Source: JAPOXR01 sp965199765
Lineage (GTDB): Bacteria > Pseudomonadota > Alphaproteobacteria > Rhodobacterales > Rhodobacteraceae
DNA: 64,000 nt
Assembly: GCA_965199765.1 (NCBI GenBank)
Contig: CBDATC010000001.1
Span: 62,001-126,000 of the forward strand
Direction: 5' to 3'
Shown: positions 7,038 to 15,746 of the stretch, one piece after another
Layout of the letters: each line of letters starts with the position of its first letter
How positions within the stretch are numbered: the first letter of the stretch is position 1
The notes under the pieces: generated by a model
What the model saw: only the letters and a program-made list of their open reading frames with translations
The model's database searches: none
What the model was told of the DNA's origin: nothing
Program-made: the position numbers and the translations under genes

Positions 7038-10014
7038 AAAAGACCGGAGAAACAATCTTGGCGTCCACTTGTCCCCGGTCGGTCGTGAAATTCAATACTT
7101 CGCCCATTCTTTCCGTTCCTCTTTCGACAAGCCCCAAAGCAATCGTGCGATTCAATATCGGAGAATGGTAGCTGGATGTGACACGTCCAACTGTTCTCGG
7201 AAAACCTTGCGAAGAACTCCCTGCGCTGACCGCATGCGATCCGCTCGGAATTTTCCCGTTGGCCTCAATGGTTTCAAGGCCTACAAGCGTCCAACGATCC
7301 TCGCTCGTCAGGAATGAGCGCTGCTGTGCCCTTTTGCCAAGATAATCGTCCTTTTTCTTCGAAATCGCCCACTCAAGGCCGAGGTCTTGCGGTGTAACCA
7401 TGCCATCGGTCTCATCACCGATCATGATGAAACCTTTTTCTGCCCTGAGAACGTGCAGAGCTTCCGTTCCGTATGGTTCCAAGTCAAACTCACGCCCAAC
7501 CTCCATCAGCGTTTCCCACAGTTCCATTCCCCGGGCGGCCGGAACCGCTATTTCGAATGACAGTTCGCCGGAAAATGAAATTCGGTAAATTCTGACGTTA
7601 AAATCGCCGAGCTTGCCTTCAGACCAGGTCATAAACGGCAGCGTCTCGGCACTAAGGTCCATACCGCCGAGTTTGTTCAGAATGCGGCGAGAGTCTGGCC
7701 CCGCCAAGCCAATCTGGGCAAATTGATCGGTAAGGTTTGCAGTATAAACCTGCCAGTCCCACCACTCGCATTGCAGCCATTCTTCCATCCAAGCATGAAT
7801 ATGGTCAGCGCCGCCTGTCGTTGTGTGACACAGAAAGGTCGTCTCATCCAGCCGAGCAACGACGCCGTCATCCATAACGAAGCCGTTCTCGTTGCACATC
7901 AACCCGTATCGGCACCGGCCCGGCTGCAGCGAACTCATCATGTTGGTATAAAGCATATCAAGAAATCGGCCGGCATCCGGTCCTTTGACCAGAATTTTGC
8001 CGAGCGTCGAAGCATCAAGCAGACCAGCCGAACGGCGCACCCTGAGGGCTTCGCGGTCCACTGCCTCTTGAATTCCTTCCTGCCCCTTAAGGTAACAATA
8101 TGGACGCCGCCAATCTGAAACCGGCTCCCAATACGCTCCGTTATCCTCGTGCCATGCATCCATTGGAGTCTTGCGAAGCGGCTTGAAAAAATCTCCCTTT
8201 GCATCACCAGCAATAGCTCCGAGCGAAATCGGCGTGTACGGTGGACGAAAAGTCGTTGTGCCGACACTCTCAATATTCAATCCAAGATTTTCTGCCAGAA
8301 TCATCAAGCCATTGACATTTGAAAGCTTTCCTTGATCGGTTGCCATACCAAGCGTCGTGTAGCGTTTGACATGCTCTGAGCTCTCGTAACCCTCCCGCAC
8401 AGCCAGTTCGAGGTCGGAAACTTTGACGTCATTCTGGAAGTCCACCCAAGCTTTGCTGCGACCGGCGGTGCTAAGGCCACTGGGCAGCAGACAGCCGCTG
8501 CCTGACTGGCCAGATCGCTGCCCGGCGATCACCGGCGGAGTTCCAACCGGCTTTCGACCAAACTCTTCCAACAGTTCAGCCATCGTTTCAAAGGCGTCGC
8601 GAGCGATATCGTCAGGCTGCAATTCTCCATTTGCCGCACCTATCACACATGCCATGGATTGGCCGTCAGATCCTATCGGCGGTCTCGAACTGTCGGGCCT
8701 GAAAGCAACTATTTCGTCATCCCAATTAAGTTTGCCCCCACAATGGGACCACAAATGCGCAGTCGGCGACCATCCGCCCGACATAGCAACAGCTTCGCAT
8801 TCGAATTCCTCAAGAACCGCGCCTTCGCCAACCTCTGAACAGATCTGCACTGTTTTGACACGACCCCGCCCCTTCACCGCCGCAATTGTCCGACCCACAT
8901 CCACTCTAATGTGGAGTTCCCGAGCCCGCTGAGGCAAATCACCTTCGGCAATTGGTCGCGAATCAAGTACCACGGGCACGCCCAAACCCGCTTCTGCGAG
9001 AGCGATCGCCGTTTGATATGCGTCGTCATTGTTAACCGTCAGCACCGTCCGATCACCAGGTGAAACAGCGAAATTCCCCAGATAGTCACGCACCGCGGAA
9101 GCCAGCATGACACCCGGTGTGTCGTTTCCGCTAAAACATAGCGGCCGCTCGATCGCGCCGGTCGCCAAAACGATCTTCCGAGCACGAATTTTCCACAAAC
9201 GCTGCCGCACCAAACCCTTTGTCGAGACTTGTTCGGGCAGACGCTGCAGTGCGAGTACGAAACCATGATCATACAATCCCACGGTCGTGGTACGGTTGAG
9301 AAGGCGGACATTCGAACGGGATGAAAGATCGGCAACCGTCGCATTGACCCAATCTGCCGCTGACTCTCCTGAGATTTCATCCAAGTCTGTCGGCGAACGG
9401 CCTCCCCAGTAGGATAGTTGTTCAGTCAACAATATACGAAGGCCAGATTCAGACGCGGTCTTCGCGGCCGTCAACCCGGCCAATCCGCCGCCAACGATCA
9501 ATACGTCAACCGTAACGTTGAAATGTTCGTATGCATCCGGGTCTCTGCCTTGAGGCGACTTTCCCAGACCAGCCGCTCGCCGAATTGCAGGTTCGAAGAC
9601 ATATTTCCAAGCATGACGCGGCTGCATAAAAGTCTTATAGTAGAATCCGGCAGGCAGCAGCCGCGATGCGAGATCGGCAGCCGCGCCGAAATCAAATTCT
9701 AAACTCGGCCAGTGGTTTTGTGACCGGGAAGTCAGCCCATCAAAAAGCTCGACCATTGTTGCCTGGCAGTTCGGCTCAAGCCGGGAACCGATTCCAAGCG
9801 TAATCAGCGCATTCGGTTCCTCCGGTCCGCTTCCAACCACACCACGCTTGCGGTGATACTTGAAAGATCGACCTACGACTTTTTGATTATTCGCCAATAG
9901 AGCTGATGCGAGTGTGTCGCCTTCAAATCCAAAGAGCGGTTGGCCATTGAATCGAAATTTCAGTTTTCGCCGCCGGTCAATCAACCGGCCGCCATCCGAC
10001 AGGCGCACGCTCAT
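7006..10014 (-). CDS. soxA: Sarcosine oxidase alpha subunit
   Basis: Catalytic subunit of heterotetrameric sarcosine oxidase, 1002 residues, the usual length. Domains in order: an N-terminal ferredoxin-like region (GDTLASALLANN and the following SFKYHRKRG); a dinucleotide-binding fold (VLIVGGGLAGLTAAKTASE near residue 165); the NAD/FAD oxidoreductase core; and, from about residue 610, a C-terminal GcvT-like aminomethyltransferase domain that binds tetrahydrofolate (RRSAGLLDASTLGKI). In this family the alpha subunit carries NAD and the folate site and produces 5,10-methylene-THF. It sits between soxD and soxG. Confidence 0.96.
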   Translation of the reverse strand: MSVRLSDGGRLIDRRRKLKFRFNGQPLFGFEGDTLASALLANNQKVVGRSFKYHRKRGVVGSGPEEPNALITLGIGSRLEPNCQATMVELFDGLTSRSQNHWPSLEFDFGAAADLASRLLPAGFYYKTFMQPRHAWKYVFEPAIRRAAGLGKSPQGRDPDAYEHFNVTVDVLIVGGGLAGLTAAKTASESGLRILLTEQLSYWGGRSPTDLDEISGESAADWVNATVADLSSRSNVRLLNRTTTVGLYDHGFVLALQRLPEQVSTKGLVRQRLWKIRARKIVLATGAIERPLCFSGNDTPGVMLASAVRDYLGNFAVSPGDRTVLTVNNDDAYQTAIALAEAGLGVPVVLDSRPIAEGDLPQRARELHIRVDVGRTIAAVKGRGRVKTVQICSEVGEGAVLEEFECEAVAMSGGWSPTAHLWSHCGGKLNWDDEIVAFRPDSSRPPIGSDGQSMACVIGAANGELQPDDIARDAFETMAELLEEFGRKPVGTPPVIAGQRSGQSGSGCLLPSGLSTAGRSKAWVDFQNDVKVSDLELAVREGYESSEHVKRYTTLGMATDQGKLSNVNGLMILAENLGLNIESVGTTTFRPPYTPISLGAIAGDAKGDFFKPLRKTPMDAWHEDNGAYWEPVSDWRRPYCYLKGQEGIQEAVDREALRVRRSAGLLDASTLGKILVKGPDAGRFLDMLYTNMMSSLQPGRCRYGLMCNENGFVMDDGVVARLDETTFLCHTTTGGADHIHAWMEEWLQCEWWDWQVYTANLTDQFAQIGLAGPDSRRILNKLGGMDLSAETLPFMTWSEGKLGDFNVRIYRISFSGELSFEIAVPAARGMELWETLMEVGREFDLEPYGTEALHVLRAEKGFIMIGDETDGMVTPQDLGLEWAISKKKDDYLGKRAQQRSFLTSEDRWTLVGLETIEANGKIPSGSHAVSAGSSSQGFPRTVGRVTSSYHSPILNRTIALGLVERGTERMGEVLNFTTDRGQVDAKIVSPVFYDPEGTQLRA

Positions 10015-10045
10015 TTCAGTCTTTCCCGCTCAATTTCCGCCACGC

Positions 10046-10369
10046 TCACTTGCCAGCATTCCAATCTGGTCGCCGTTTCTTGATTTTCTTCGTGATGTGT
10101 CCCGGACGCTTGAGAGTTTGAGCGGAATAAGTTCCAAACACTTCAAGCGTCTGCGTGCATCGGGCGACATGAAACCACTTTCCGCACCCATAGGTGTGAC
10201 GCCAGCGTTCAAAGTGGACACCTTTTGGATTTTTCCTAAAGAATAGATATCCCGCAAACTCCTCGTCGCTGGTCCCAGGACCGGCACGGCTGATATGCGC
10301 TTCTCCACCAGATGTGAGCTCCGTTTCGTCTGCAACGATTCCACAATATGGGCATTTCAGACTGAGCAT
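10046..10369 (-). CDS. soxD: Sarcosine oxidase delta subunit
   Basis: Small zinc-binding subunit of sarcosine oxidase, 107 residues. The N-terminal knuckle LKCPYCGIV, the GYLFFRKNPKG segment and the CGKWFHVARCT motif are diagnostic. The Cys and His residues of these motifs are the expected zinc ligands. It lies 33 bases after soxB and 31 bases before soxA, the standard order. The C-terminal tail is basic (KKIKKRRP), also usual for the family. Confidence 0.95.
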   Translation of the reverse strand: MLSLKCPYCGIVADETELTSGGEAHISRAGPGTSDEEFAGYLFFRKNPKGVHFERWRHTYGCGKWFHVARCTQTLEVFGTYSAQTLKRPGHITKKIKKRRPDWNAGK

Positions 10370-10402
10370 TTTATTTTCTCGTTCTCAATTTCACGTCCTG
10401 AT

Positions 10403-11650
10403 TCAATGAGCCACGCCGGCTGCGACGCTCTCATCAATGAAACGGCCTTCCCTAAAGCGTCCAAGACCGAATGGCGCGGCTAAATTGCCCGCCTCTCCCT
10501 TCGCCATCAACTCCGCCATAGCCCAACCCGAGCCTGGAATGGCTTTAAATCCACCTGTTCCCCATCCACAATTCACAAAAACACCGGGGACAGGTGTTTT
10601 TGACAATATCGGTGACCGATCACCGGTCATGTCCACTATGCCGCCCCATTGACGCAGCATCTTCAATCGGGAAATCACAGGGAAAGTCTCAACCAATGCG
10701 CGCACGGTTTCTTCGATGTGCAGAAAGGAACCACGCTGTGTGTAATTGTTGTAACCATCGGCCCCTCCGCCAATGACAAGTTCTCCTTTATCAGACTGAC
10801 TGATGTAACCGTGAACGGTGTTGGCCATGACCACGACATCCAAAACTGGTTTGATTGGTTCCGAAACCATTGCCTGCAGAGCAACAGACTCGATGGGAAG
10901 CCTGAAACCGGCCATTTCGGCAAGTTGGCAAGAATGACCGGCCACCGCCAAGCCAAGAGTTCCGCAGCCAATTTTACCTTTGCTGGTTTCTACGCCATTA
11001 ACACCGTTCGAATCGCGATTTACGGCCATCACTTCGCAGTTCTCGATGATATGCATGCCCATTTCCGAACAGGCTCTGGCGTAGCCCCAAGCCACCGCAT
11101 CATGCCTAGCGGTACCCCCTCGCGGTTGCCAAAGCGCACCGAGCACCGGATAGCGCGGACCGTCTATCGAAATCATCGGACACAGTTCCTTGACGCGCTG
11201 CGCTGAAATGTACTGGGTCTTGATCCCTTGATTGAGATTGGCGTTGGCAATGCGCATATAGCCTCGGGCTTCATGATGAGTCTGGGCAAGCATCATCACA
11301 CCGCGCGGACTGAACATAATGTTCATGTTCAAATCCTGGCTGAGAGTTTCGTAAAGTTCCCGCGCCTTCTCATAGATGGCTGCCGAATCGTCCTGAAGAT
11401 AATTGGACCGAATGATCGTGGTGTTTCGGCCCGTGTTGCCGCCTCCAAGCCAGCCTTTGTCCAACACAGCGATGCTGCGCAAGCCGTGATTCTTGCCAAG
11501 ATAGTAAGCGGTGGCAAGTCCGTGTCCGCCCGCGCCGACAATGACCACATCGTAATATTCGCGTGGCTCAGGCGATAACCAAGCGTTTTCCCAGCCTCTG
11601 TGGCCGCGCAATGATTCCCTTATCAAACTGAATATCGAGTATCGCTGCAC
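10403..11650 (-). CDS. soxB: Sarcosine oxidase beta subunit
   Basis: FAD/FMN-carrying subunit of heterotetrameric sarcosine oxidase, where sarcosine is oxidised. The 415-residue protein opens with MQRYSIFSLIRESLRGHRGW, as SoxB proteins do, then has the FAD-binding motif VVIVGAGGHGLATAYYLGK near residue 36 and a C-terminal substrate/FAD segment GWGTGGFKAIPGSG. The start is GTG, with AAGGA about 12 bases upstream. It is the first gene of soxBDAG. The genes that often accompany this operon (glyA, purU, folD) are absent here. Upstream, 237 bases separate it from the divergent ccmI. Confidence 0.96.
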   Translation of the reverse strand: MQRYSIFSLIRESLRGHRGWENAWLSPEPREYYDVVIVGAGGHGLATAYYLGKNHGLRSIAVLDKGWLGGGNTGRNTTIIRSNYLQDDSAAIYEKARELYETLSQDLNMNIMFSPRGVMMLAQTHHEARGYMRIANANLNQGIKTQYISAQRVKELCPMISIDGPRYPVLGALWQPRGGTARHDAVAWGYARACSEMGMHIIENCEVMAVNRDSNGVNGVETSKGKIGCGTLGLAVAGHSCQLAEMAGFRLPIESVALQAMVSEPIKPVLDVVVMANTVHGYISQSDKGELVIGGGADGYNNYTQRGSFLHIEETVRALVETFPVISRLKMLRQWGGIVDMTGDRSPILSKTPVPGVFVNCGWGTGGFKAIPGSGWAMAELMAKGEAGNLAAPFGLGRFREGRFIDESVAAGVAH

Positions 11651-11887
11651 TTGGGCTTGTTTCCTTTAGTTGCTTCGCCGACCGGTAGTTGGAATTCTAG
11701 ACATTCAATTGCCCATGGCAGTACCATATCGTAGAATAACGGTGACCGCACCAAAAATGAAATTCCCAGCGCCGTGTTCAAGTCAACAAATTTTCAATGT
11801 GGATGTTGCAGCACCCATCTTTACAAGCCGCATTGGTTTGGCCAGTAGGCGCTCCGAAGATTTGCGGACGAAATTGCCGGGCATCAG

Positions 11888-13111
11888 ATGCTCTTTTGGA
11901 TAACAGCAACACTTTTGGCGACCGGAATAACCGCCGTGCTGATTTACACGCTGTGGCGCCCAAATCATGCGGAGGTTTCGAACTCCAAGAGCGACTTGGA
12001 TTTATACAAGTCGCAGCTCGACAAGATTGAAAAGGACCACAATCGGGGGTTGTTGACCGGTGCGGAAACCGAACAGCTGGGAATGGAGGTCGCAAGAAGG
12101 CTATTGCGGGCGGACGCAGCGGCTGAAACGGAAACACCACCGACTTCGCCCGGACGAATCCCTGCGGTTTTGGCATCGGCTGCGCTGGTCCTGATTTTGG
12201 TTCCAGGCAGTTTGATTATTCACTGGATTGTAGGCGAACCGAATTTTCCAGACATGCCGCTGGCACAACGAATTGCGCACGCCGAAACCGTTCGACTGAA
12301 TCGACCGACCCAAGCTGAATTTTTGGCAGCCATGCCGACACTAACCGAAACCAGAGCAAACCCGTCTGATTTGCAGCTTATTCAAGATTTGCGCGAAACA
12401 GTGTCCAAACGACGCGATGATCTCACCGGGTATCGGCTATTGGTTCAAAGCGAAATTTCGCTTGGAAACCTTTCTGGCGCGGTTTCGGCGCAAGAAGAAG
12501 TAATCCGTATTCTAGGCGACAATGCAACCGCCAACGATTTGAACGAATTGGCCGAGCTGCTGATCGCCGAAGCCGGCAGCTACGTTTCGCCAGAAGCGGA
12601 AAATCTTCTTAACCAATCTTTGGCGCTTGATGAAGAAAACAGCATCGCAAAATACTATTTGGGTCTGCTCTTCGCCCAAACCGGCAGACCTGATTTGGCT
12701 GTTGGAATCTGGACGAAACTGGTTCAGAAGGGACCTGCTGACGCTCCTTGGACCGCTGAGATTCTAAACCAATTGCCTATTGCTGCACAAATGGCAGGAA
12801 TGACCGCTGACTTTCCCTCTCCTGCAGAACTGCCCGGTCCAACCCTTGACGAAATCGCGGCAACTGAAGAGCTGTCTGATACCGAGCGGGACTCAATGAT
12901 CCATGGAATGATTGATAGTCTGAAGCGGCGCTTGGAAAGTGAAGGCGGCACTGCTGACGAATGGTCTCGGCTTATCCACTCGCTTGCGGTGATGGAAAGA
13001 TTGGATGACGCAAAAGATTCTCTGAAGAAAGCGCAAACTATTTTTGCAGACAATCCTGATGACCTTGCGAAAGTTCTCGCCACGGCCACGCAAGCAGGTA
13101 TTGTTCAATGA
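11888..13111 (+). CDS. ccmI: c-type cytochrome biogenesis protein CcmI
   Basis: Membrane protein of the cytochrome c maturation (System I) machinery that binds apocytochrome c and hands it to the CcmFH heme ligase. The 407-residue chain has an N-terminal membrane helix (residues 3-23), a cytoplasmic leucine-zipper-like loop beginning DLYKSQLDKIEKD, a second helix near 90-112 and a long periplasmic region with TPR repeats (LDEENSIAKYYLGLLFAQTGR is one). It stands apart from ccmEFH, which are not in the window, and is instead coupled to ruvX by a 4-base overlap. Confidence 0.9.
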   Translation: MLFWITATLLATGITAVLIYTLWRPNHAEVSNSKSDLDLYKSQLDKIEKDHNRGLLTGAETEQLGMEVARRLLRADAAAETETPPTSPGRIPAVLASAALVLILVPGSLIIHWIVGEPNFPDMPLAQRIAHAETVRLNRPTQAEFLAAMPTLTETRANPSDLQLIQDLRETVSKRRDDLTGYRLLVQSEISLGNLSGAVSAQEEVIRILGDNATANDLNELAELLIAEAGSYVSPEAENLLNQSLALDEENSIAKYYLGLLFAQTGRPDLAVGIWTKLVQKGPADAPWTAEILNQLPIAAQMAGMTADFPSPAELPGPTLDEIAATEELSDTERDSMIHGMIDSLKRRLESEGGTADEWSRLIHSLAVMERLDDAKDSLKKAQTIFADNPDDLAKVLATATQAGIVQ

Positions 13112-13593
13112 CCAGGATTGCGCCCACAACGGCGGATTTCCGTGCGCTGATCCCCGATGAAGGAGCTCTGATAGGAATTGATCACGGCCGCAAGCGCATC
13201 GGTGTAGCAGTGTCTGACTTCAGACGACAGATGGCAGCTCCGCTGACCACTGTCAGCATAAAAACGTTCCAAGAACGCGTTCGAACGCTATTGCGCATTT
13301 CTTCCGAAAGACAAGCCGTTGGCATCGTCATCGGACTTCCCCTGAGACTGGACGGCACAGAAGGCAAGCAGTGCCAATCCGTCAGGGCATTTGCGCACAA
13401 TCTGATTTCCTTTTCTGCACTTCCGATCATGTTGTGGGATGAAAGACTAACCAGTTTTGAAGCGGATGCGCGGATGACGAAAATTGGATTGTCAAAGCGA
13501 AGACGCCAAACCTCAATTGATCAGATAGCAGCTTCAATCATTTTGCAGGAAGCATTGCATGCGATTAACAAAAACGAAGCCGCCACAGTCTGA
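13108..13593 (+). CDS. ruvX: Putative pre-16S rRNA nuclease / Holliday junction resolvase-like RuvX (YqgF)
   Basis: RNase H-fold nuclease of the YqgF family, 161 residues. The first catalytic strand LIGIDHGRKRIGVAVSD, the GLPLRLDGTEG loop and the WDERLTSFEA motif are all present, including the conserved acidic residues. Family members mature the 5' end of 16S rRNA; an older proposal is Holliday-junction resolution. The ATG overlaps the ccmI stop (ATGA) and its end overlaps the following DUF1289 gene, so the three genes form one transcription unit. Confidence 0.93.
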   Translation: MTRIAPTTADFRALIPDEGALIGIDHGRKRIGVAVSDFRRQMAAPLTTVSIKTFQERVRTLLRISSERQAVGIVIGLPLRLDGTEGKQCQSVRAFAHNLISFSALPIMLWDERLTSFEADARMTKIGLSKRRRQTSIDQIAASIILQEALHAINKNEAATV

Positions 13594-13813
13594 TAAAACC
13601 TGGAGACGCCAGGAGCCGGACAGCCCCTGCAAACAGATTTGCGTCATTCATCCACATGCAAAGATCTGCATCGGTTGTTACCGAACGCCTCAGGAGGTGG
13701 CTCAATGGGCAAAATTGGACTCAGCGAGCAGAAAGAGCATCTTGGTTGAATTGCCCCGCCGGGCTCCCCAGCTGAAAGTCAGACGCGGCGGTCGCCGTAA
13801 ACGGCGCCCCTGA
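13559..13813 (+). CDS. DUF1289-family small cysteine-rich protein
   Basis: Protein of 84 residues with a four-cysteine core: SPCKQICVIHP, then KICIGCYRTPQEVAQWAKL. This is the DUF1289 signature, likely a metal- or Fe-S-binding knuckle, although the function is unknown. The C-terminus is strongly basic (RRGGRRKRRP). The start at 13559 lies 35 bases inside ruvX and no better start codon is seen downstream of the ruvX stop. It is convergent with dusA, with 38 bases between them. Confidence 0.82.
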   Translation: MRLTKTKPPQSDKTWRRQEPDSPCKQICVIHPHAKICIGCYRTPQEVAQWAKLDSASRKSILVELPRRAPQLKVRRGGRRKRRP

Positions 13814-13851
13814 ATGCCAGCATTTCCCCCGCCAATACAATAGCGGCTAGC

Positions 13852-14871
13852 TCAGCGGCAATCTTCTCGCTCCGAGCAGGCACTCAATATTTTTTTTGCG
13901 GTTTCTTTAATCAAAGCACAGCCGACGGCTGAATTCAGTTTTGGGTCAGAAAGGGTTTGCCTCCACAATCGAGCGCCTGGCCAACCGGCAAACAGACCAA
14001 GCATATGTCGGGTTACCGACGTCACCTTGCCACCGCTCTCCTGATGTCTTTGAATATAAGGCAGCATTTCGGCGATGACCTGCCTTCGCGTAGACGTTCT
14101 GGAACTCCCGAATATCCGGCAATCTGCGTCAAGCAAAATTCCGGCGGGTGTCCCGTATGCCGCGCGTCCGACCATTACACCATCCATCCCCCGCGCAAGA
14201 AAATCTTCCGCAGCGGCCAAACTAGCGATCCCCCCATTGATGCAAATTTTGAGGTGCGGAAAACTCCGTTGGATGCAGAAGACCAAGCCGTAATCTAAAG
14301 GCGGAAGGGTGCGGTTTTCCTTAGGGCTGAGGCCTGTCAGCCAAGCCTTGCGCGCGTGAATGATAATTCGCGAGATTCCAGACCCGCTGACAGCTTCGAT
14401 AAATTTGGGGAGCGAAGTTTCCGGCACCTGCTCGTCCACTCCAATTCGACACTTTAGAGTGATTTCAGCCGTACCGACCGCCTCGCGCATCGCTTCAAGA
14501 CATTCCGCGACCCTTGCCGGTTCTTTCATCAACACTGCGCCGAAACAGCCATGCTGCACTCTGTCTGATGGACATCCAACATTGAAATTGATTTCCTGGA
14601 ATCCATATCCGCGCCCGATCTCTGCAGCTTTCGCCAGTTCTTCTGGGTCCGATCCGCCAAGCTGTAACGCAACCGGATGCTCGTCCGGGTCATGTTTCAG
14701 CAGCCTGGCCGAATCGCCATGGACCAGCGCAGCTGAATTTATCATCTCGGTATAGAGAAGCGCCTTCTTCGACATGCGCCGATGAAAGTAGCGGCAATGC
14801 CGATCTGTCCAATCCATCATCGGTGCAACGGAAAGTCGGAATGCGTCTCGTGAACTGTGCGCGTCAGTCAT
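13852..14871 (-). CDS. dusA: tRNA-dihydrouridine synthase A
   Basis: FMN-dependent enzyme that reduces uridines in the D-loop of tRNAs. Length 339 residues. Visible landmarks are the N-terminal SVAPMMDWTDRHCRYFHR typical of DusA, the GGSDPEELAKAA strand, and the catalytic Cys in NFNVGCPSDRVQHGCFG. The phosphate-binding segments INGGIASL and DGVMVGRAAYG follow. It is transcribed alone on the minus strand, starting at the ATG at 14871, and is convergent with the ccmI-ruvX unit. Confidence 0.95.
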   Translation of the reverse strand: MTDAHSSRDAFRLSVAPMMDWTDRHCRYFHRRMSKKALLYTEMINSAALVHGDSARLLKHDPDEHPVALQLGGSDPEELAKAAEIGRGYGFQEINFNVGCPSDRVQHGCFGAVLMKEPARVAECLEAMREAVGTAEITLKCRIGVDEQVPETSLPKFIEAVSGSGISRIIIHARKAWLTGLSPKENRTLPPLDYGLVFCIQRSFPHLKICINGGIASLAAAEDFLARGMDGVMVGRAAYGTPAGILLDADCRIFGSSRTSTRRQVIAEMLPYIQRHQESGGKVTSVTRHMLGLFAGWPGARLWRQTLSDPKLNSAVGCALIKETAKKILSACSEREDCR

Positions 14872-15746
14872 TTTGAGTTGGCATCATCGTATCATGCAAG
14901 CAAGTGGTGTGGGTTGCCGGACTGGCGATGGGCACACAAATCTCTGATCGAAGTTATACCGATGGCGGCGTTTGCTGCAAAGACCCCGGTCTCGCTACAA
15001 CTAGCTTATTCAGAGGGATTTGAACTGCAAATTGAGCTCGTGCAGCACTGCGCAATCGCATTATCTTTATCTTCCGCCTCTTCATCAATCTGTTTGATCC
15101 GTTGAAACGAATTCGGCGCAACACAGCTGTGATCCAGCGGCTTGCGGATTCCACTATGGCTAGAACATCTGCATCCGATCGTTCGGGTGTACTCCCGCAA
15201 AACCAAGTTGCAATGCACGCTTTCATACCGAGACCAAAATAATGGAAGTTAAGTTCGCAGTGCCGCCCAAAGTTCCCGCACAAACGCCTGCTCACCGGGA
15301 ATAAGCCTTGAGAGCCACAGCCTGCCGCGATGGACATGCTCGCTGTAGTGCGCTGTATTCTATGAGTCACGCCCGTCCATCAGACTACCGATAAATTCAC
15401 ACGGCCTCTCCTTTTCAAACTTGCGAAGAATCAATTTAAGAAAATGATGGACGCACTCGATTTTTCGAACCATCGGTGGCTTCTGTATTGCCGAGCTCTT
15501 GGACAATTCCCGTGGCATCCACAAGCAGCGTCAGGGTTTCTCGTACCCGGTTTGCACAGATAAGCCTGACCACATTACGCCGGATGCTGCGTTTCACGAT
15601 CCAAAATATCTGCACTATCCAAAGTGAGCTAATTCAAATATCCCCGCTTGAGATTTTCTTTTATTCCTTTATCATGCGAACCCTGCTCAAACACTAGCTT
15701 GGTCGCAATCGCTGCTGAATACCAGGTTTTTTGACAGGAAACCCGC
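14872..15746 (+). other. Gene-poor interval upstream of the PcfJ-like gene
   Basis: About 875 bases without a convincing gene. Several open frames of 80-140 codons exist on both strands, but none has a recognisable domain, a good ribosome-binding site or family-like composition. No tRNA, CRISPR or insertion-sequence end was seen. It may be decayed coding sequence. The last bases carry a Shine-Dalgarno-like AGGAAA 6 bases before the ATG at 15747. Confidence 0.4.

Noticed and set aside
9584..9602. 18-base identity with 18385-18402 (ATTGCAGGTTCGAAGACA), resembling a tRNA T-arm and a possible attachment site
   Set aside because: One copy is inside soxA coding sequence at a position that fits its protein family, and neither copy folds as a tRNA. 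Chance similarity is plausible.
11713..11732. 16-base match ATGGCAGTACCATATC with 17792 in the PcfJ-like gene
   Set aside because: No extended similarity on either side and no structural context; treated as coincidence.
12893..13129. Long overlapping frames on the opposite strand of ccmI, lon, tgt, soxA and edd
   Set aside because: They are shadows of well-supported genes, without family resemblance or start signals of their own.
14954..15370. 138-codon minus-strand open frame as a possible gene
   Set aside because: No domain, no ribosome-binding site, and poor amino-acid composition.
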